Assembly: GCF_003987855.1 (NCBI RefSeq)
Contig: NZ_RXIZ01000001.1
Span: 23,772-87,771 of the forward strand
DNA from: Hyphomicrobium sp.
GTDB lineage: Bacteria; Pseudomonadota; Alphaproteobacteria; Rhizobiales; Hyphomicrobiaceae
Length of the DNA stretch: 64,000 nt
Direction of reading: 5' to 3'
A program made the translations under genes and the position numbers. Of this stretch, positions 8,892 through 18,878 are shown piece after piece. Position 1 is the first letter of the stretch; each line of letters opens with the position of its first letter. Under the pieces are notes generated by a model that was not told the DNA's origin, made no database searches, and saw only the letters and a program-made list of their open reading frames with translations.

Positions 8892-9277
8892 CCGATCTGC
8901 GCTTCGATGGCCGCCTTGTCGATCACCGACCAGACCCGCGCGATTTTTTCATCACGAAACTCGTAGAAAACGTTTTCCGTGAACGAGACCTGTCTTCCAT
9001 TCACCGCCACTCCGCGAAACGTCGCTTTCGGCGTGCAGTGGAATGCAAGACGGCTCGCGATCAGCGGCGGTTGCGAGACCAGCAGCGCGATCTCGAAACG
9101 GAGATCTGGAATTTCGCTAAAATTTTGCTCGAGCATCTCGCGATAGCCGCGCTCCCCCAGCAAGCGGCCATTATGCTGTACGTCGTCACGAACAAACCGG
9201 TTCAGCGCCTGCCACTCCTGCGCGTTCAGACAATCGATATATGACCGGTAGATGTCGGCGAGCCGTGCTGGGTCCAT
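8888..9277 (-). CDS. SnoaL-like / ester-cyclase fold protein
   Basis: A 129-residue protein of the NTF2-like SnoaL ester-cyclase group. Recognisable blocks are YIDCLNAQEWQAL near the N-terminus, HNGRLLGERGYREMLEQNF in the middle and the strand TENVFYEFRDEKIARVWSVID at the end (quoted in part). I chose ATG 9277, because an AAAAGGAT ribosome site lies about 7 nt before it and the family begins here. The upstream open frame lacks family similarity. Members range from polyketide cyclases to proteins of unknown role, so no reaction can be assigned. It is divergent from the patatin gene across about 196 nt. Confidence 0.75.
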   Translation of the reverse strand: MDPARLADIYRSYIDCLNAQEWQALNRFVRDDVQHNGRLLGERGYREMLEQNFSEIPDLRFEIALLVSQPPLIASRLAFHCTPKATFRGVAVNGRQVSFTENVFYEFRDEKIARVWSVIDKAAIEAQIG

Positions 9278-9473
9278 GCATAGATCCTTTTCATTCCATT
9301 GCCATTCGAACGCTTCTAGGAGCGTCGTAAGCTTCTCTTCATCGTAACTAAATTTCGGTGCCGCCCCCACTTGCCTTTCGGGCCGTTCTGCTGCATCGCA
9401 GCAGAGCCTAACGCGAGGTGCTTCGCGCACTTTCGCTGTCTCCTAGCGTCCCCCAGCTCGGCAGATCGACATA

Positions 9474-10622
9474 ATGGCTCAATCCAACGGCACCTCCGGC
9501 GAAAAAAAGGTTCTGGTCCTCCAAGGCGGCGGAGCGCTCGGCGCTTATCAGGGCGGCGCCTACGAGGCGCTCGCAGCTCAAGGGCTCGAACCGGAGTGGG
9601 TCGCCGGGATATCGATCGGCGCCATCAACTCGGCCCTGATTGCCGGCAATCCGCCCGAGCGGCGCGTGAAGCGTCTCCGCGAATTCTGGGATCGCGTTTC
9701 GAGTCACCTGCTGCTCCCGCCACTCGCGACCGATAACGCGTCGCGCAAGTTGTTCAACGAAACGAGCGCAGCTCTTGTGGCATCCACCGGCGCTCCAGGT
9801 TTCTTCGATCCTCGCTATCCGCCGGCACTTCTGATGCCGCCCGGCACGCCACAGGCGATCAGCATCTACGACACGACTCCCCTGAAGGCGACGCTACTCG
9901 AACTCGTCGACTTCGATCTTCTGAACTCAGGAAAGACGCGGTTCAGTGTCGGCGCAGTGGAAGTCGTGACTGGCAACCAAGTCTATTTCGACAGCGCCAC
10001 CGAGACGATTACGCCGGAACACATCATGGCGAGCGGCGCACTGCCTCCAGGCTTTCCGCCGGTGGAGATCGACGGCAAGCTCTATTGGGACGGTGGAATC
10101 GTCTCGAACACGCCGCTGCAATACGTGCTCGACGGCAGCATCCCGCGCACCGACATGTGCATCTTCCAATTGGATCTGTTCAGCGCGCGGGGCAAGATGC
10201 CGGAGAACCTCTTTGATGTTCACACGCGTGAGAAAGAGATCCGTTATTCAAGCCGCACACGGATGGGCACCGATTATTCGCAACTCATTCAGTCGTTGCG
10301 TCGCGCCGTCCGGCGTCTCGATGGTGTTCTCCCCGACGACATCAAATCGACCTCTGACTGGGAGCTCTTGTCCACCCACAGCTGCAACGCCGCGATCACC
10401 GTGGTCCATCTCATTCATCGCCGCGCGGTTTATTCCACGCAGTCGAACGACTATGAATTCTCTCGCTACACCGTCAACGAGCATTGGCGCGCGGGTATCG
10501 ACGACGTCGAGCACACACTCTCTCACCCTTCCTGGATAAATCGGCAAAAGCCGGATGACGGGTTGATGGTGCTCGACCTCACAAAGGAACTATCCCCCTC
10601 ATCGCCGGAGACCAACTCATGA
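9474..10622 (+). CDS. patatin-like phospholipase with C-terminal DUF3734-type region
   Basis: A 382-residue serine hydrolase of the patatin family. The oxyanion-hole glycine motif is [13 protein letters not shown] (about 17-28). The nucleophile elbow is GISIG (45-49, Ser47) and the catalytic dyad partner is Asp206 in DGGIVSN. The C-terminal part (about 240-350) matches the extension usual in alphaproteobacterial patatins of this context. It is first in an operon: its TGA overlaps the ATG of the decarboxylase gene (ATGA). With acetoacetate decarboxylase and 3-hydroxybutyrate dehydrogenase next, a role in lipid or polyhydroxybutyrate turnover is a reasonable inference. Substrate is not known from sequence. 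Confidence 0.9.
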   Translation: MAQSNGTSGEKKVLVLQGGGALGAYQGGAYEALAAQGLEPEWVAGISIGAINSALIAGNPPERRVKRLREFWDRVSSHLLLPPLATDNASRKLFNETSAALVASTGAPGFFDPRYPPALLMPPGTPQAISIYDTTPLKATLLELVDFDLLNSGKTRFSVGAVEVVTGNQVYFDSATETITPEHIMASGALPPGFPPVEIDGKLYWDGGIVSNTPLQYVLDGSIPRTDMCIFQLDLFSARGKMPENLFDVHTREKEIRYSSRTRMGTDYSQLIQSLRRAVRRLDGVLPDDIKSTSDWELLSTHSCNAAITVVHLIHRRAVYSTQSNDYEFSRYTVNEHWRAGIDDVEHTLSHPSWINRQKPDDGLMVLDLTKELSPSSPETNS

Positions 10623-11362
10623 AGATTGCGGACGTCAAGAAACGCGCTTTTGCGATGCCTCTGACAAGTCCTGCGTTCCCTCCTGGCCCCTATCGCTTCA
10701 TCGACCGTGAATACCTGATCATCACCTATCGCACCGACCGCGAAGCCCTCGAGAAAGTCGTTCCCGAACCGCTCACGTTCGACGACCCCATTGTCAAATA
10801 CGAATTCATCCGCATGCCGAACTCAACCGGGTTCGGTGACTATACCGAGTCCGGTCAGGTCATCCCTGTCAAGTTCATTGGCGTGGAAGGCGGCTACACC
10901 CATGCCATGTTCCTCAACGACGGTCCTCCTATCTACGGCGGCCGCGAACTTTGGGGTTTTCCGAAGAAGTTCGCCAAACCAACGCTGGGACCGGACATCG
11001 ATACGCTCGTTGGAACCCTCGACTACGGCAGCGTCCGCATCGCCACGGGAACGATGGGATTCAAGCACAAGGCCCTCGACCCCGCCGCCGTGGCGAAATC
11101 GCTCGCCGTGCCGAACTACCTGCTGAAGATCATCCCGCACGTCGACGGCAGCCCGCGCATTCTCGAGCTTGTCGATTATCGCCTCGAAGATGTGACGATC
11201 AAAGGCGCCTGGACCGGACCAGGAGCGCTCGACCTTCGTCCGCACGCGCTTGCGCCGATAGCCGATCTTCCCGTCCGCGAGATCATCTCCGCGACCCACA
11301 TTCTTGCCGATTTGACGCTAGGCCTCGGCAAGGTCGTCTACGACTACCTCGATGAGAAATAA
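10619..11362 (+). CDS. adc: acetoacetate decarboxylase
   Basis: A 247-residue enzyme that decarboxylates acetoacetate to acetone and CO2 through a Schiff base. The active-site block [15 protein letters not shown] has the paired lysines at 116-117; Lys116 corresponds to the catalytic lysine of the clostridial enzyme. Other family blocks are seen ([32 protein letters not shown]). It is translationally coupled to the patatin gene by a 4-nt overlap and lies 11 nt before the dehydrogenase. Alternative substrates occur among Adc-like proteins, but the neighbouring 3-hydroxybutyrate dehydrogenase favours acetoacetate. Confidence 0.9.
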   Translation: MKIADVKKRAFAMPLTSPAFPPGPYRFIDREYLIITYRTDREALEKVVPEPLTFDDPIVKYEFIRMPNSTGFGDYTESGQVIPVKFIGVEGGYTHAMFLNDGPPIYGGRELWGFPKKFAKPTLGPDIDTLVGTLDYGSVRIATGTMGFKHKALDPAAVAKSLAVPNYLLKIIPHVDGSPRILELVDYRLEDVTIKGAWTGPGALDLRPHALAPIADLPVREIISATHILADLTLGLGKVVYDYLDEK

Positions 11363-11373
11363 GGAGACGCCTC

Positions 11374-12150
11374 ATGAAACTTGACGGCAAGGTCGCGCTG
11401 ATCACGGGCGCGGCAAGCGGCATTGGCCATCAGATTGCAAGACGCTACGTCGAAGCCGGAGGCCGGGTCGTCATCGCCGACCTGAACCTCGAAGCCGCTA
11501 CGGCCGCGGCCAAGGAGCTCGGTGGCGATAAAGATGCCATCGCCGTCGCTATGGACGTCTCCAATGAGGAACAAGTGAATGCCGGCGTAGAGAAGGCCGC
11601 TGCCACCTTCGGCACGGTCGATATTCTGGTCTCGAACGCGGGCATTCAAATCGTGCATCCGATCGAGGACTTCCCGTTCGCCGATTGGAAGAAGATCATG
11701 GCCATTCACGTCGATGGCGCATTTCTCACGACCAAGGCGTGCGTGAAGTACATGTACAAGCAGAAATCCGGTGCGCTCATTTACATGGGCTCCGTGCATA
11801 GCCACGAAGCCTCACCGTTGAAGTCCGCCTATGTCGCAGCGAAGCACGCTATTCTCGGCCTCGGCCGCGTAATGGCAAAGGAAGGTGCACAGCATAACGT
11901 CCGCGCCAACGTCATTTGTCCGGGGTTCGTACGCACGCCGCTCGTCGACAAGCAGATCCCCGAGCAGGCGAAGGAACTCGGCATCTCCGAAGAACGCGTC
12001 ATCAAGGAAGTGATGCTCGGCGAGACCGTCGACAAAGAATTCACGATGGTCACGGATATCGCCGAAGTTGCCTTGTTCCTTGCCGCGTTCAAGACCAATG
12101 CGATGACAGGCGAAAGCATCATCGTAAGCCACGGCTGGCACATGAACTGA
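11374..12150 (+). CDS. bdhA: D-3-hydroxybutyrate dehydrogenase
   Basis: A 258-residue short-chain dehydrogenase that interconverts 3-hydroxybutyrate and acetoacetate with NAD. The cofactor motif is TGAASGIG (11-18), with NAG ([14 protein letters not shown]) after it. The catalytic residues are Ser140, Tyr153 and Lys157 (YVAAK). The [11 protein letters not shown] and C-terminal SHGWHMN blocks are typical of 3-hydroxybutyrate dehydrogenases. It is last in the patatin-adc-bdhA operon and is followed by a hairpin. Its product is the substrate of the preceding decarboxylase. Confidence 0.93.
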   Translation: MKLDGKVALITGAASGIGHQIARRYVEAGGRVVIADLNLEAATAAAKELGGDKDAIAVAMDVSNEEQVNAGVEKAAATFGTVDILVSNAGIQIVHPIEDFPFADWKKIMAIHVDGAFLTTKACVKYMYKQKSGALIYMGSVHSHEASPLKSAYVAAKHAILGLGRVMAKEGAQHNVRANVICPGFVRTPLVDKQIPEQAKELGISEERVIKEVMLGETVDKEFTMVTDIAEVALFLAAFKTNAMTGESIIVSHGWHMN

Positions 12151-12159
12151 CGAGAAGCT

Positions 12160-12182
12160 GCTCTCCGAGCAAATCGGAGAGC
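12160..12182 (+). terminator. hairpin after the bdhA operon
   Basis: A perfect 9-bp stem, GCTCTCCGA / TCGGAGAGC, with a 5-nt loop, 10 nt after the bdhA stop. There is no long T run, so it may be a weak intrinsic terminator or an mRNA end-stabilising hairpin. Confidence 0.55.
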
Positions 12183-12206
12183 TGCATCTTCCCCATCACT
12201 GTCTCA

Positions 12207-13460
12207 TCATTCACCCGCCGCTGTCCGCGGGTGATGTGAGACATTACGCCCATGTTTTGGGTCGGTCGCCATCGAGATCGCCCAAAATACCATGCCTCCA
12301 ATCGCCAGAGCCGTGCCGACGTATCCCGTCGAACTCCATCCATAGCCCTGCGCGATCGCCAGCCCTCCGAGCCACGGGCCGATCGCATTCGCCGTATTGA
12401 AGGCGCTGTGATTGAGCGAGGCGGCAAGCGTCTGTGCATCGTCAGCGACGTCCATCAGCCGCGTTTGCAGCGGTACGCCCAGCGAGCCGCCGCAACCGAT
12501 CATGAATACGACGATCGTCACAGCGTAGATGTTGGTCACCGCGAGAGGGAAGACGGCCAACCAGAACGCACTCCACAGCAGAAGTCCGCCAGCCGTCGCC
12601 ATCAACGCCCGATCCGCGAGCCATGCACTAACGTATGTGCCGACCGTCAGGCCCAAGCCGAAAACCATGAGCACGATTGGCACGACCCACGGCTCAACTC
12701 GCGTCACGTCCATCAGCGTCGAAGCGAGGTATGAATAGACGGCGAACATACCGCCGAAACCGACGGCGCCGATTGCGAGCGTAAGCCAAACCTGACGCCG
12801 TTTCAGAGCGCCCAATTCCCGTGTCATGCTCGCGCCGGGCGTCGGCGCATCAACGGGCACATATTTCCAAACCAGAAATACTGTCAGCGACGCCAGAAGG
12901 CCGACGATGCCAAACCCAAATCGCCACCCGAAAGCCTGGCCCATCCAAGTTGCAGCAGGCACGCCCACAATGGTCGCGATCGTCAATCCGATGAGCACCC
13001 GCGACGCCGCTTGCGTCCGCTGATTGGGCGGCACGAGCGACGCAGCAACGAGCATTGCGACGCCGAAATACGCGCCGTGAGGCAGGCCGCTGATGAATCT
13101 GAACAGAACCATCCACTCATAGCTTGGCGAAAGCGCCGTCATGACGTTGAAAACGGCGAAACAGGCCATCAGCGCCAGCAGCAAGCGTCGACGAGACCAC
13201 CGAGCGGCCAGCACAGCGATAACCGGCGCCCCGATGACAACGCCAAGAGCGTACGCGCTGATTGCGTGACCTGCCGTCGGCTCGGTGATGCCGAAGGTGG
13301 CCGCGAAATAAGGCAGCAGGCTCATGGCTGCAAATTCTGTCGTGCCTATCGCGAATCCGCCCATGCCGAGCGCGAAGAGCACGAGGCGCACCTGCGCCGG
13401 CGTCAGCGCTGCGGATGACTCGGCACGCGGCGGCGCGCTGTCTGCAGATCGTGCGTCCAT
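12207..13460 (-). CDS. MFS exporter, DHA1 / AraJ-like
   Basis: A 417-residue, 12-helix major-facilitator transporter of the sugar-efflux/drug-proton antiporter group. The sequence GGFAIGTTEFAAMSLLP in helix 1 and the loop ARWSRRRLLLAL after helix 2 are characteristic of AraJ/YdhP-like exporters. The C-terminal half repeats the fold with LGVPLQTRLMDVA. It converges on the bdhA operon. The last 8 codons form a hairpin (12211-12234). It seems monocistronic. Substrate unknown. Confidence 0.88.
   Translation of the reverse strand: MDARSADSAPPRAESSAALTPAQVRLVLFALGMGGFAIGTTEFAAMSLLPYFAATFGITEPTAGHAISAYALGVVIGAPVIAVLAARWSRRRLLLALMACFAVFNVMTALSPSYEWMVLFRFISGLPHGAYFGVAMLVAASLVPPNQRTQAASRVLIGLTIATIVGVPAATWMGQAFGWRFGFGIVGLLASLTVFLVWKYVPVDAPTPGASMTRELGALKRRQVWLTLAIGAVGFGGMFAVYSYLASTLMDVTRVEPWVVPIVLMVFGLGLTVGTYVSAWLADRALMATAGGLLLWSAFWLAVFPLAVTNIYAVTIVVFMIGCGGSLGVPLQTRLMDVADDAQTLAASLNHSAFNTANAIGPWLGGLAIAQGYGWSSTGYVGTALAIGGMVFWAISMATDPKHGRNVSHHPRTAAGE
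12211..12234 (-). terminator. hairpin at the end of the MFS gene
   Basis: TCACCCGC / GCGGGTGA, 8-bp perfect stem with an 8-nt loop, overlapping the last codons of the MFS gene. With the hairpin at 12160-12182 it may separate the two convergent units. No T run follows. Confidence 0.4.
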
Positions 13461-13919
13461 TCCGATGTGCCCCTCACGTGACCAGCCTTCGCCGCAGCGC
13501 GCTGTAACAGCCCTGCTTAACTAACGGCAGATCAGGGGGAAATCGTTCTGCGTCGAGGTGTCACCAATTCCCATTTTGCAGGTGCGAGCTGACGTCAGCA
13601 CATAGCTGCGCCCCCGGTTTTGCCGGCTGAGCCGTCGATACGGGCTGTGAGTCGCTACAACGAACGCAAATTGAGGGCTTATTCCCGCTCATTTATCCGA
13701 ATGTTTCCATTTCGATTCCGTGCAATTCGCTCGAAATTGTGAATATGCGTTTATATTTCGCCAAATTTCCAAAAGCAGAGCGGATGCCCTAGTACTTTTG
13801 ACCTAAAATTAATGAAAGCCATTCAGCGTATTCCGAATTCGCAGAAATACGAGCGGAGTCCCTGAAATGCCTCGCGTTTCTCTTTTGACTCTGTCCGAAA
13901 CATTGCGATCAGGAATGGA
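13461..13919. other. gene-free, AT-richer region before the GGDEF-EAL gene
   Basis: I see no gene in these 459 bases. The right half (about 13680-13870) is clearly richer in A and T than its surroundings and should hold the promoter for the cyclic-di-GMP gene. A TTGACC hexamer lies at 13798-13803, but I find no convincing -10 partner. Confidence 0.5.
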
Positions 13920-16900
13920 ATGCGCAGGCGCAAAGACGCCTGTAGGGAAATGAAAGTTTTAGGCATGTCGTCGCCATGGAGAAGCGTCTACACGTCTGAT
14001 CGGAAGGGACTTGCAAAGGCACTCGCCGTTGCCGTCGCCTTTGGCACTGTCGCGTATTTATCGGCAGAATTCACAAAAGATGCTGACGGTATAGCGACCC
14101 TCTGGCCTGCCAACGGAATTACCTATGCGGCGCTCATCATCGCGCGGCGCCCGTGGCGTCGCCACCAGATCCTTGCGCTAAGCTTCCTCGCCAACGTCCT
14201 GGCGAATTATCTCGCCCATCGCGGACTAGCAGCCAACATCGGCTTCGCCGCATCGAACACGTTGGAAGTCTATACCGGCCTCGCGTTGCTGAAACTCCAG
14301 GAAAAGGAGCCATTCGCTTTCCGAAGCGTCCGATTCTTGGGTTCTTTTGCGATCGCTTCTGTGACCGGCGCGCTGCTGTCCTCGACAGTCGCGGCCCTTA
14401 TTGCGTCCCTAACGCTGGCCGCGCCGAGTTGGAGCACTTTTGGGTCATGGTTCTTCGCCGACCTGCTTGGTCTGCTCACCGTGACCCCCGCCGTCGTTCG
14501 TCTTTGCCAAAGTCGACACGTGCGGCCTTCCACATCCGCCGCCGCATGGGAAAGCTATGCTCTTTTCACCGCACTCGCCCTCGCCACTTTCGTGGTCGTC
14601 GTCCTTCCGCAAGCAACGCTCGGGTTTATCGTACTCCCGATCTTGGTAATGATCGCTTATCGGCTTGGACCGGACGCCACTTCAACGGCAATCCTGGTGA
14701 TATCTGCAATCTTTCTCGCAGGAACCGCGGCGGGCTTCCACTACGCACCCGATGCTCCGAACCAAGCTTGGCTGACCGATATCCAGATAATGCAGCTCCG
14801 CATACTCACGGTCTTCATTATCGTGATGTTGCTTGCGGAAGTAATCGATACCCAGGCTCGGCTGAGAGAGCGGCTTTCGGCAGAGATTGCGCTTCGCGAC
14901 CAACTCAACGAACATCTGAAAGCCCAAGAGCAAGCGATATCCGTTAAGAAGGCCGAGCTCGAGAAGGCGCACAATCGCCTGAAGGAAGCAATCGACATCC
15001 TCCCTGAAGGCATTGTCATTCTCGACGCTGACAATCGCTACGTCGCTTGGAATGAACGTTACGCCCAGATCTATCATCGCGCGCTCGACACGATTGTCGT
15101 TGGCGGAAGCTTGGAAGACGCCGTTCGCGTAGGCCTCGAACGCCAGATGTATCCCCAGGCGTTCGGCCGTGAACAAGCTTGGCTCGCGGAGCGCCTGAAG
15201 AATCTGAACACCCCGGCTGCGCCGCACGAACAGTTGCTCGACAATGGCCGCTGCTATCTCATCGAAGAATGCCGGACAAGTGAAGGCGGCCTTATCAGCC
15301 TCCGCATCGACATCACTGAATTGAAACAGCGCGAAGCTTCCATTCGCCTCCTGTTCGAAAACAATCCGCTCCCGATGTTCGTGGTCGGCCGAGACAAGTA
15401 CGCAATCCTTGCCGTGAATAACGCCGCTGTGGCGCACTACGGCTATACCCGCAAGGATTTCTCACTGATGTCATTGCGCGACATCCAGAAGGGCGAACTC
15501 GTCCTGCCGCGCGAGCACGGCATCCAGCACATCACACCGACCGACGAAGCGCAGCTGTTCAAGCATTACCGCCGTGACGGACGCTCAATCGAAGTTGAAG
15601 TCTACGTTCGACCGCTCATCCACGAAGGTCAGGACGCGCTGTTGATCGCCGCCATCGACGTGACGGAGCGGCGCAAAGCAGACCGCAAGGCCGCCTACAT
15701 GGCGCGCCACGATCCATTGACCTCGTTGCCCAACCGCCATCTCCTCGCCGAACGAATGCAGCTTGCCACCGCGCGCGCCAAACGGGGCGAGCGAATGGCG
15801 CTGCTGTTGCTTGACCTCGATAACTTCAAGCTTGTGAATGACACGCTTGGCCACGCTGCAGGCGACGAGCTCTTGCAGACCGTTGCTGATCGGCTGACGT
15901 CCGCGGTACGCGAAACCGATACCGTGGCTCGGCTCGGAGGCGACGAGTTCGCAGTGCTGGTCGTCGACCTAGATCAGGATGGGAGTGCGTTACGACTTGC
16001 CCAGCGGCTGATCTCGATCATCAATGAGCCGATCCGAATTCGCAGCAAGAACGTGACTTGTAGCGGCAGCATCGGCATCGCAATGGCGCCCGACCACAGC
16101 TGTGACCCGGACGAACTCTTCCGCTTGGCCGATCTAGCACTTTACGCTGCCAAGGAAGAGCAACGCGGGACGGTTCGTCTATTCGAGCCCGAATTGGACG
16201 CGAAGGTCCGGGCACGCACGCTGCTCGAAGGTGAAGTGCGCGAGGCAATCCTAAGCAACGACTTCGAACTTCACTATCAGCCCATCTTCTGTCTCAAGAC
16301 GATGAAGCCGGTCGGCGCGGAAGCTCTGCTGCGCTGGCGCCACCCGCGGCTCGGCCTCGCCTCACCTGCTGATTTCATCCCGATCGCAGAGGAAATCGGC
16401 ATGATTGCCGAACTCGGAGCGAAGGTTCTGCGTCAAGCATGCATCGAAGCGATGTCATGGCCGGACGACACGAGCGTATCGGTGAACGTCAGTGCCATCG
16501 AACTCGAGGCCGAGAGTTTCGTCGATACGGTGAAGGCCGCGCTCGCCGAATCCGGCCTGCCGTCGCATCGATTGACGATCGAAGTCACTGAATCGATGAT
16601 CATGAAAGACCTCCAGCATTCCCGCAACGTACTGGGGCAGATCTGCGATCTGGGCGTTGAAATTGCGATGGACGATTTCGGCACCGGGTACTCGTCGTTG
16701 AGTTCACTCACCAACGTGCCCTTCCAAAAGATCAAGATCGATCGGTCGTTCGTTCGTGATCTTGCTGTCTCGATGGAGGCGCGAGCGATCTTGGCGACGA
16801 TTGTCGATCTCGCCCGAACACTCGGCATGCGCACCACGGCCGAAGGCGTCGAGACCACCGAGCAGCTTGAAATCGTGAAAGAATACGGCTGCACCCTGGT

Positions 16901-16991
16901 CCAGGGATTTCTGTTGAATCGCCCGGGACCAGCCGACGTCATTCGAAAAATTTTGCACGACGGCATCGCAGGACAACGCGACGCCGCGTGA
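13920..16991 (+). CDS. MASE1-PAS-GGDEF-EAL cyclic-di-GMP enzyme
   Basis: A 1023-residue membrane sensor that both makes and degrades cyclic di-GMP by domain content. Residues about 30-320 are a MASE1 membrane domain (ATLWPANGITYAALIIARR), followed by a short coiled coil and two PAS domains (about 360-480 and 485-600). The GGDEF motif is intact at 673-677 with an RETD inhibitory site just before it (664-667). The EAL domain has its E801-A802-L803 and DDFGTGYS (918-925), so both activities look possible. ATG 13920 has an AGGA site; ATGs at 13950 and 13965 are alternatives. A regulatory LuxR-like gene follows after about 200 nt. Confidence 0.93.
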   Translation: MRRRKDACREMKVLGMSSPWRSVYTSDRKGLAKALAVAVAFGTVAYLSAEFTKDADGIATLWPANGITYAALIIARRPWRRHQILALSFLANVLANYLAHRGLAANIGFAASNTLEVYTGLALLKLQEKEPFAFRSVRFLGSFAIASVTGALLSSTVAALIASLTLAAPSWSTFGSWFFADLLGLLTVTPAVVRLCQSRHVRPSTSAAAWESYALFTALALATFVVVVLPQATLGFIVLPILVMIAYRLGPDATSTAILVISAIFLAGTAAGFHYAPDAPNQAWLTDIQIMQLRILTVFIIVMLLAEVIDTQARLRERLSAEIALRDQLNEHLKAQEQAISVKKAELEKAHNRLKEAIDILPEGIVILDADNRYVAWNERYAQIYHRALDTIVVGGSLEDAVRVGLERQMYPQAFGREQAWLAERLKNLNTPAAPHEQLLDNGRCYLIEECRTSEGGLISLRIDITELKQREASIRLLFENNPLPMFVVGRDKYAILAVNNAAVAHYGYTRKDFSLMSLRDIQKGELVLPREHGIQHITPTDEAQLFKHYRRDGRSIEVEVYVRPLIHEGQDALLIAAIDVTERRKADRKAAYMARHDPLTSLPNRHLLAERMQLATARAKRGERMALLLLDLDNFKLVNDTLGHAAGDELLQTVADRLTSAVRETDTVARLGGDEFAVLVVDLDQDGSALRLAQRLISIINEPIRIRSKNVTCSGSIGIAMAPDHSCDPDELFRLADLALYAAKEEQRGTVRLFEPELDAKVRARTLLEGEVREAILSNDFELHYQPIFCLKTMKPVGAEALLRWRHPRLGLASPADFIPIAEEIGMIAELGAKVLRQACIEAMSWPDDTSVSVNVSAIELEAESFVDTVKAALAESGLPSHRLTIEVTESMIMKDLQHSRNVLGQICDLGVEIAMDDFGTGYSSLSSLTNVPFQKIKIDRSFVRDLAVSMEARAILATIVDLARTLGMRTTAEGVETTEQLEIVKEYGCTLVQGFLLNRPGPADVIRKILHDGIAGQRDAA

Positions 16992-17195
16992 GACCCGTCT
17001 CGTGCGATCCTTATGAACGACGATCACTCAGCAAAGACAATGCGACGTACAAGGAGCAACAATCCGACTACCGAATGAACAAAAGCGGCGTCTATTATTC
17101 AAACGGATGATGCCAAACCTATTTAGCCTTGCTCAAAGACGATGTATTGCAACTACCTTTCAATATTACCGCGCTTATTTTGGAAGGGGTCCGCC

Positions 17196-18317
17196 TTGGC
17201 AGATGTCGATTGCACTGCTGCACAACGCGGCCCCTTCGATTTTATCGGCGACATCTACGATAGCGCGCTTGACCCCTCGCGCTGGAGCGACGTTCTCTAC
17301 AAGACCTCGAAGCTTGTGCAGGGTTGCGCGGCGGCACTGATCGTCTACAGCCCGAGCGAAGACAATCTGCGGGTTGCTGGCCGCTGGAATATCAACTCGC
17401 AATTCGAAAAAGCAATGACTGCGGCGGCGCCATTGAACCCGGCGGTTCCCGCTATATGGCTTCTCGGCATCGAACGGCCGATCATAACAAGTGCGTTTCT
17501 TCACATTGGCCAGCGGGATCATTCGATCTGGCGACAAAAGATCATGCAGCCCCACGGGTTGCTTGACACCGCCATCGTTCCGCTCGCGCGCACCGCGCGA
17601 GCCTTCTCAGCAGTCATGATCATGCGGCCGCACCGAGCCGGAACGTTCGACCATGCCGACACAGCACTTCTCGCTGAGCTCACGCCCTATTTTCGCGAAG
17701 CGGCAAGCGTCGCGGCGCTCCTCGACTACAATCCGTCAACTATGCAAAGCACCTCGACCGCAATGATACTGACGAATGCGCAGGGCCGTATTCTTCACGC
17801 CAATGCGGCTGGGCAATGTGCTCTCGACGGCTGCGCGCTGCTCTGCCTCGACGAGGAACTCGCCGCGCGAGAACGGGCATCGGATATGAGACTCAGAACG
17901 GCGATTGCCAGGGCCGCCTGCCTGCCCGACAGCGCCCCGGGTCCTCGCGTCGCCTCGCTTGCGATCAAGGGGATCGACACCTCTGCCTTGGCAGTGCGCG
18001 TCATGCCCATCAGCAAGGACGTTTCACGCTCTGTTGCTGGTTCGGATCTGGCGCGTGTCGCCGTTTTCGCCAACTCGGCACGACGGATGGAACGCCCTGC
18101 CCATGAGATGAACTCCGGTCATCGCGCCGTTGCAGTTGAAGACGAGCGCCTTCTCGCCTTGCTTGTCCAAGGATTGAATTTCGAACGCGCGGCTTGGACA
18201 CTATCGATGTCCCAGCCCGCGGCTGACGCTTCACTCGCGCGACTGCTCGCCAGGATGAAAGCTCATAACGCAACGGAACTGGTCGCCCGTATCAAGGGGC
18301 CACCATCGTTCGCTTGA
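17196..18317 (+). CDS. LuxR-like regulator with degenerate helix-turn-helix
   Basis: About 373 residues. Residues about 10-180 resemble the PAS/GAF-like input region of alphaproteobacterial LuxR-type orphans (FIGDIYDSALDPSRWSDVL; FDHADTALLAELTPYFREA). The last 55 residues (EDERLLALLVQGLNFERAAW and onward) follow the pattern of a LuxR HTH, but the recognition helix lacks the usual Thr/Val-Lys pattern. I prefer the TTG start at 17196, since GGAAGGGG lies 6 nt before it; an ATG at 17142 would add 18 residues. DNA binding may be weakened or lost. It follows the GGDEF-EAL gene and could be a companion, but the 204-nt gap suggests its own promoter. Confidence 0.6.
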   Translation: MADVDCTAAQRGPFDFIGDIYDSALDPSRWSDVLYKTSKLVQGCAAALIVYSPSEDNLRVAGRWNINSQFEKAMTAAAPLNPAVPAIWLLGIERPIITSAFLHIGQRDHSIWRQKIMQPHGLLDTAIVPLARTARAFSAVMIMRPHRAGTFDHADTALLAELTPYFREAASVAALLDYNPSTMQSTSTAMILTNAQGRILHANAAGQCALDGCALLCLDEELAARERASDMRLRTAIARAACLPDSAPGPRVASLAIKGIDTSALAVRVMPISKDVSRSVAGSDLARVAVFANSARRMERPAHEMNSGHRAVAVEDERLLALLVQGLNFERAAWTLSMSQPAADASLARLLARMKAHNATELVARIKGPPSFA

Positions 18318-18332
18318 CCGGCGCGTGTCCGC

Positions 18333-18686
18333 TCAGTTTCCGCCTTCCACGGCCGTGAGTTTCACGCCCGGAGCTTCCGGGTCGACACGCGGCGTGCTGC
18401 AATTCGCTTTAGCGATATAGACCCTGACGCCATCCGGCCGGACGCCAGCAACCGCATCACCCGCTGCCACCGAAGAGGACACCTGCTCGCAGATCTCCCT
18501 CGGCACCCATTCCATTTCCAGTTGACCGTCCGCCATCGTGGCGACGAGGAGAGAAGTGCTTGCAGGAACAACGGGTTTTTGGATACGAGCAGCCTCGCTC
18601 GTCTTTTCCCCACTCGCGGGCCCGCCGGCGGCAGCAACGACGAGCACCAGGGACGTGATCAGCTTCGACGCGGTCGCACCATACAT
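18333..18686 (-). CDS. secreted protein, unknown function
   Basis: A 117-residue protein with an N-terminal signal peptide (ITSLVLVVAAAGGPASG, cleavage near residue 26). The mature part has two cysteines (in REICEQ and KANCSTP) that could form a disulphide. I recognise no family. It converges on the LuxR-like gene with a 15-nt gap. Confidence 0.5.
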   Translation of the reverse strand: MYGATASKLITSLVLVVAAAGGPASGEKTSEAARIQKPVVPASTSLLVATMADGQLEMEWVPREICEQVSSSVAAGDAVAGVRPDGVRVYIAKANCSTPRVDPEAPGVKLTAVEGGN

Positions 18687-18776
18687 AAATCAACCCTCCG
18701 ACAACGCGCTTTAAGCACCATACTGAGTCGGGGCGGGCCAAGAGGCGGCCGCCAGAGCATCCACACAAAACGAGTA

Positions 18777-18796
18777 TTGCACAGCTGGCTGTGCAA
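18777..18796. repeat. perfect hairpin in the 18687-18878 gap
   Basis: TTGCACAG, 4-nt loop, CTGTGCAA: an 8-bp perfect inverted repeat in the space between two minus-strand genes, about 90 nt before the start of the secreted-protein gene. It could be an operator for that gene or part of an RNA structure; there is no T run for termination. Confidence 0.4.
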
Positions 18797-18820
18797 AACG
18801 CCCGGTTCAGCCCCCCAAAC

Positions 18821-18848
18821 GAAAAGCCCCGGCTGGTGAGCCGAGGCT
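18821..18848 (-). terminator. intrinsic terminator of the Gly/Tyr-rich protein gene
   Basis: On the minus strand a 10-bp stem (AGCCTCGGCT / AGCCGGGGCT, one G-T pair) with a 4-nt loop is followed directly by TTTT. It lies 30 nt after the stop of the gene at 18879-19175. Confidence 0.75.
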
Positions 18849-18878
18849 GAACTTTAAGGTGCGTTGGTTTACGACGGC

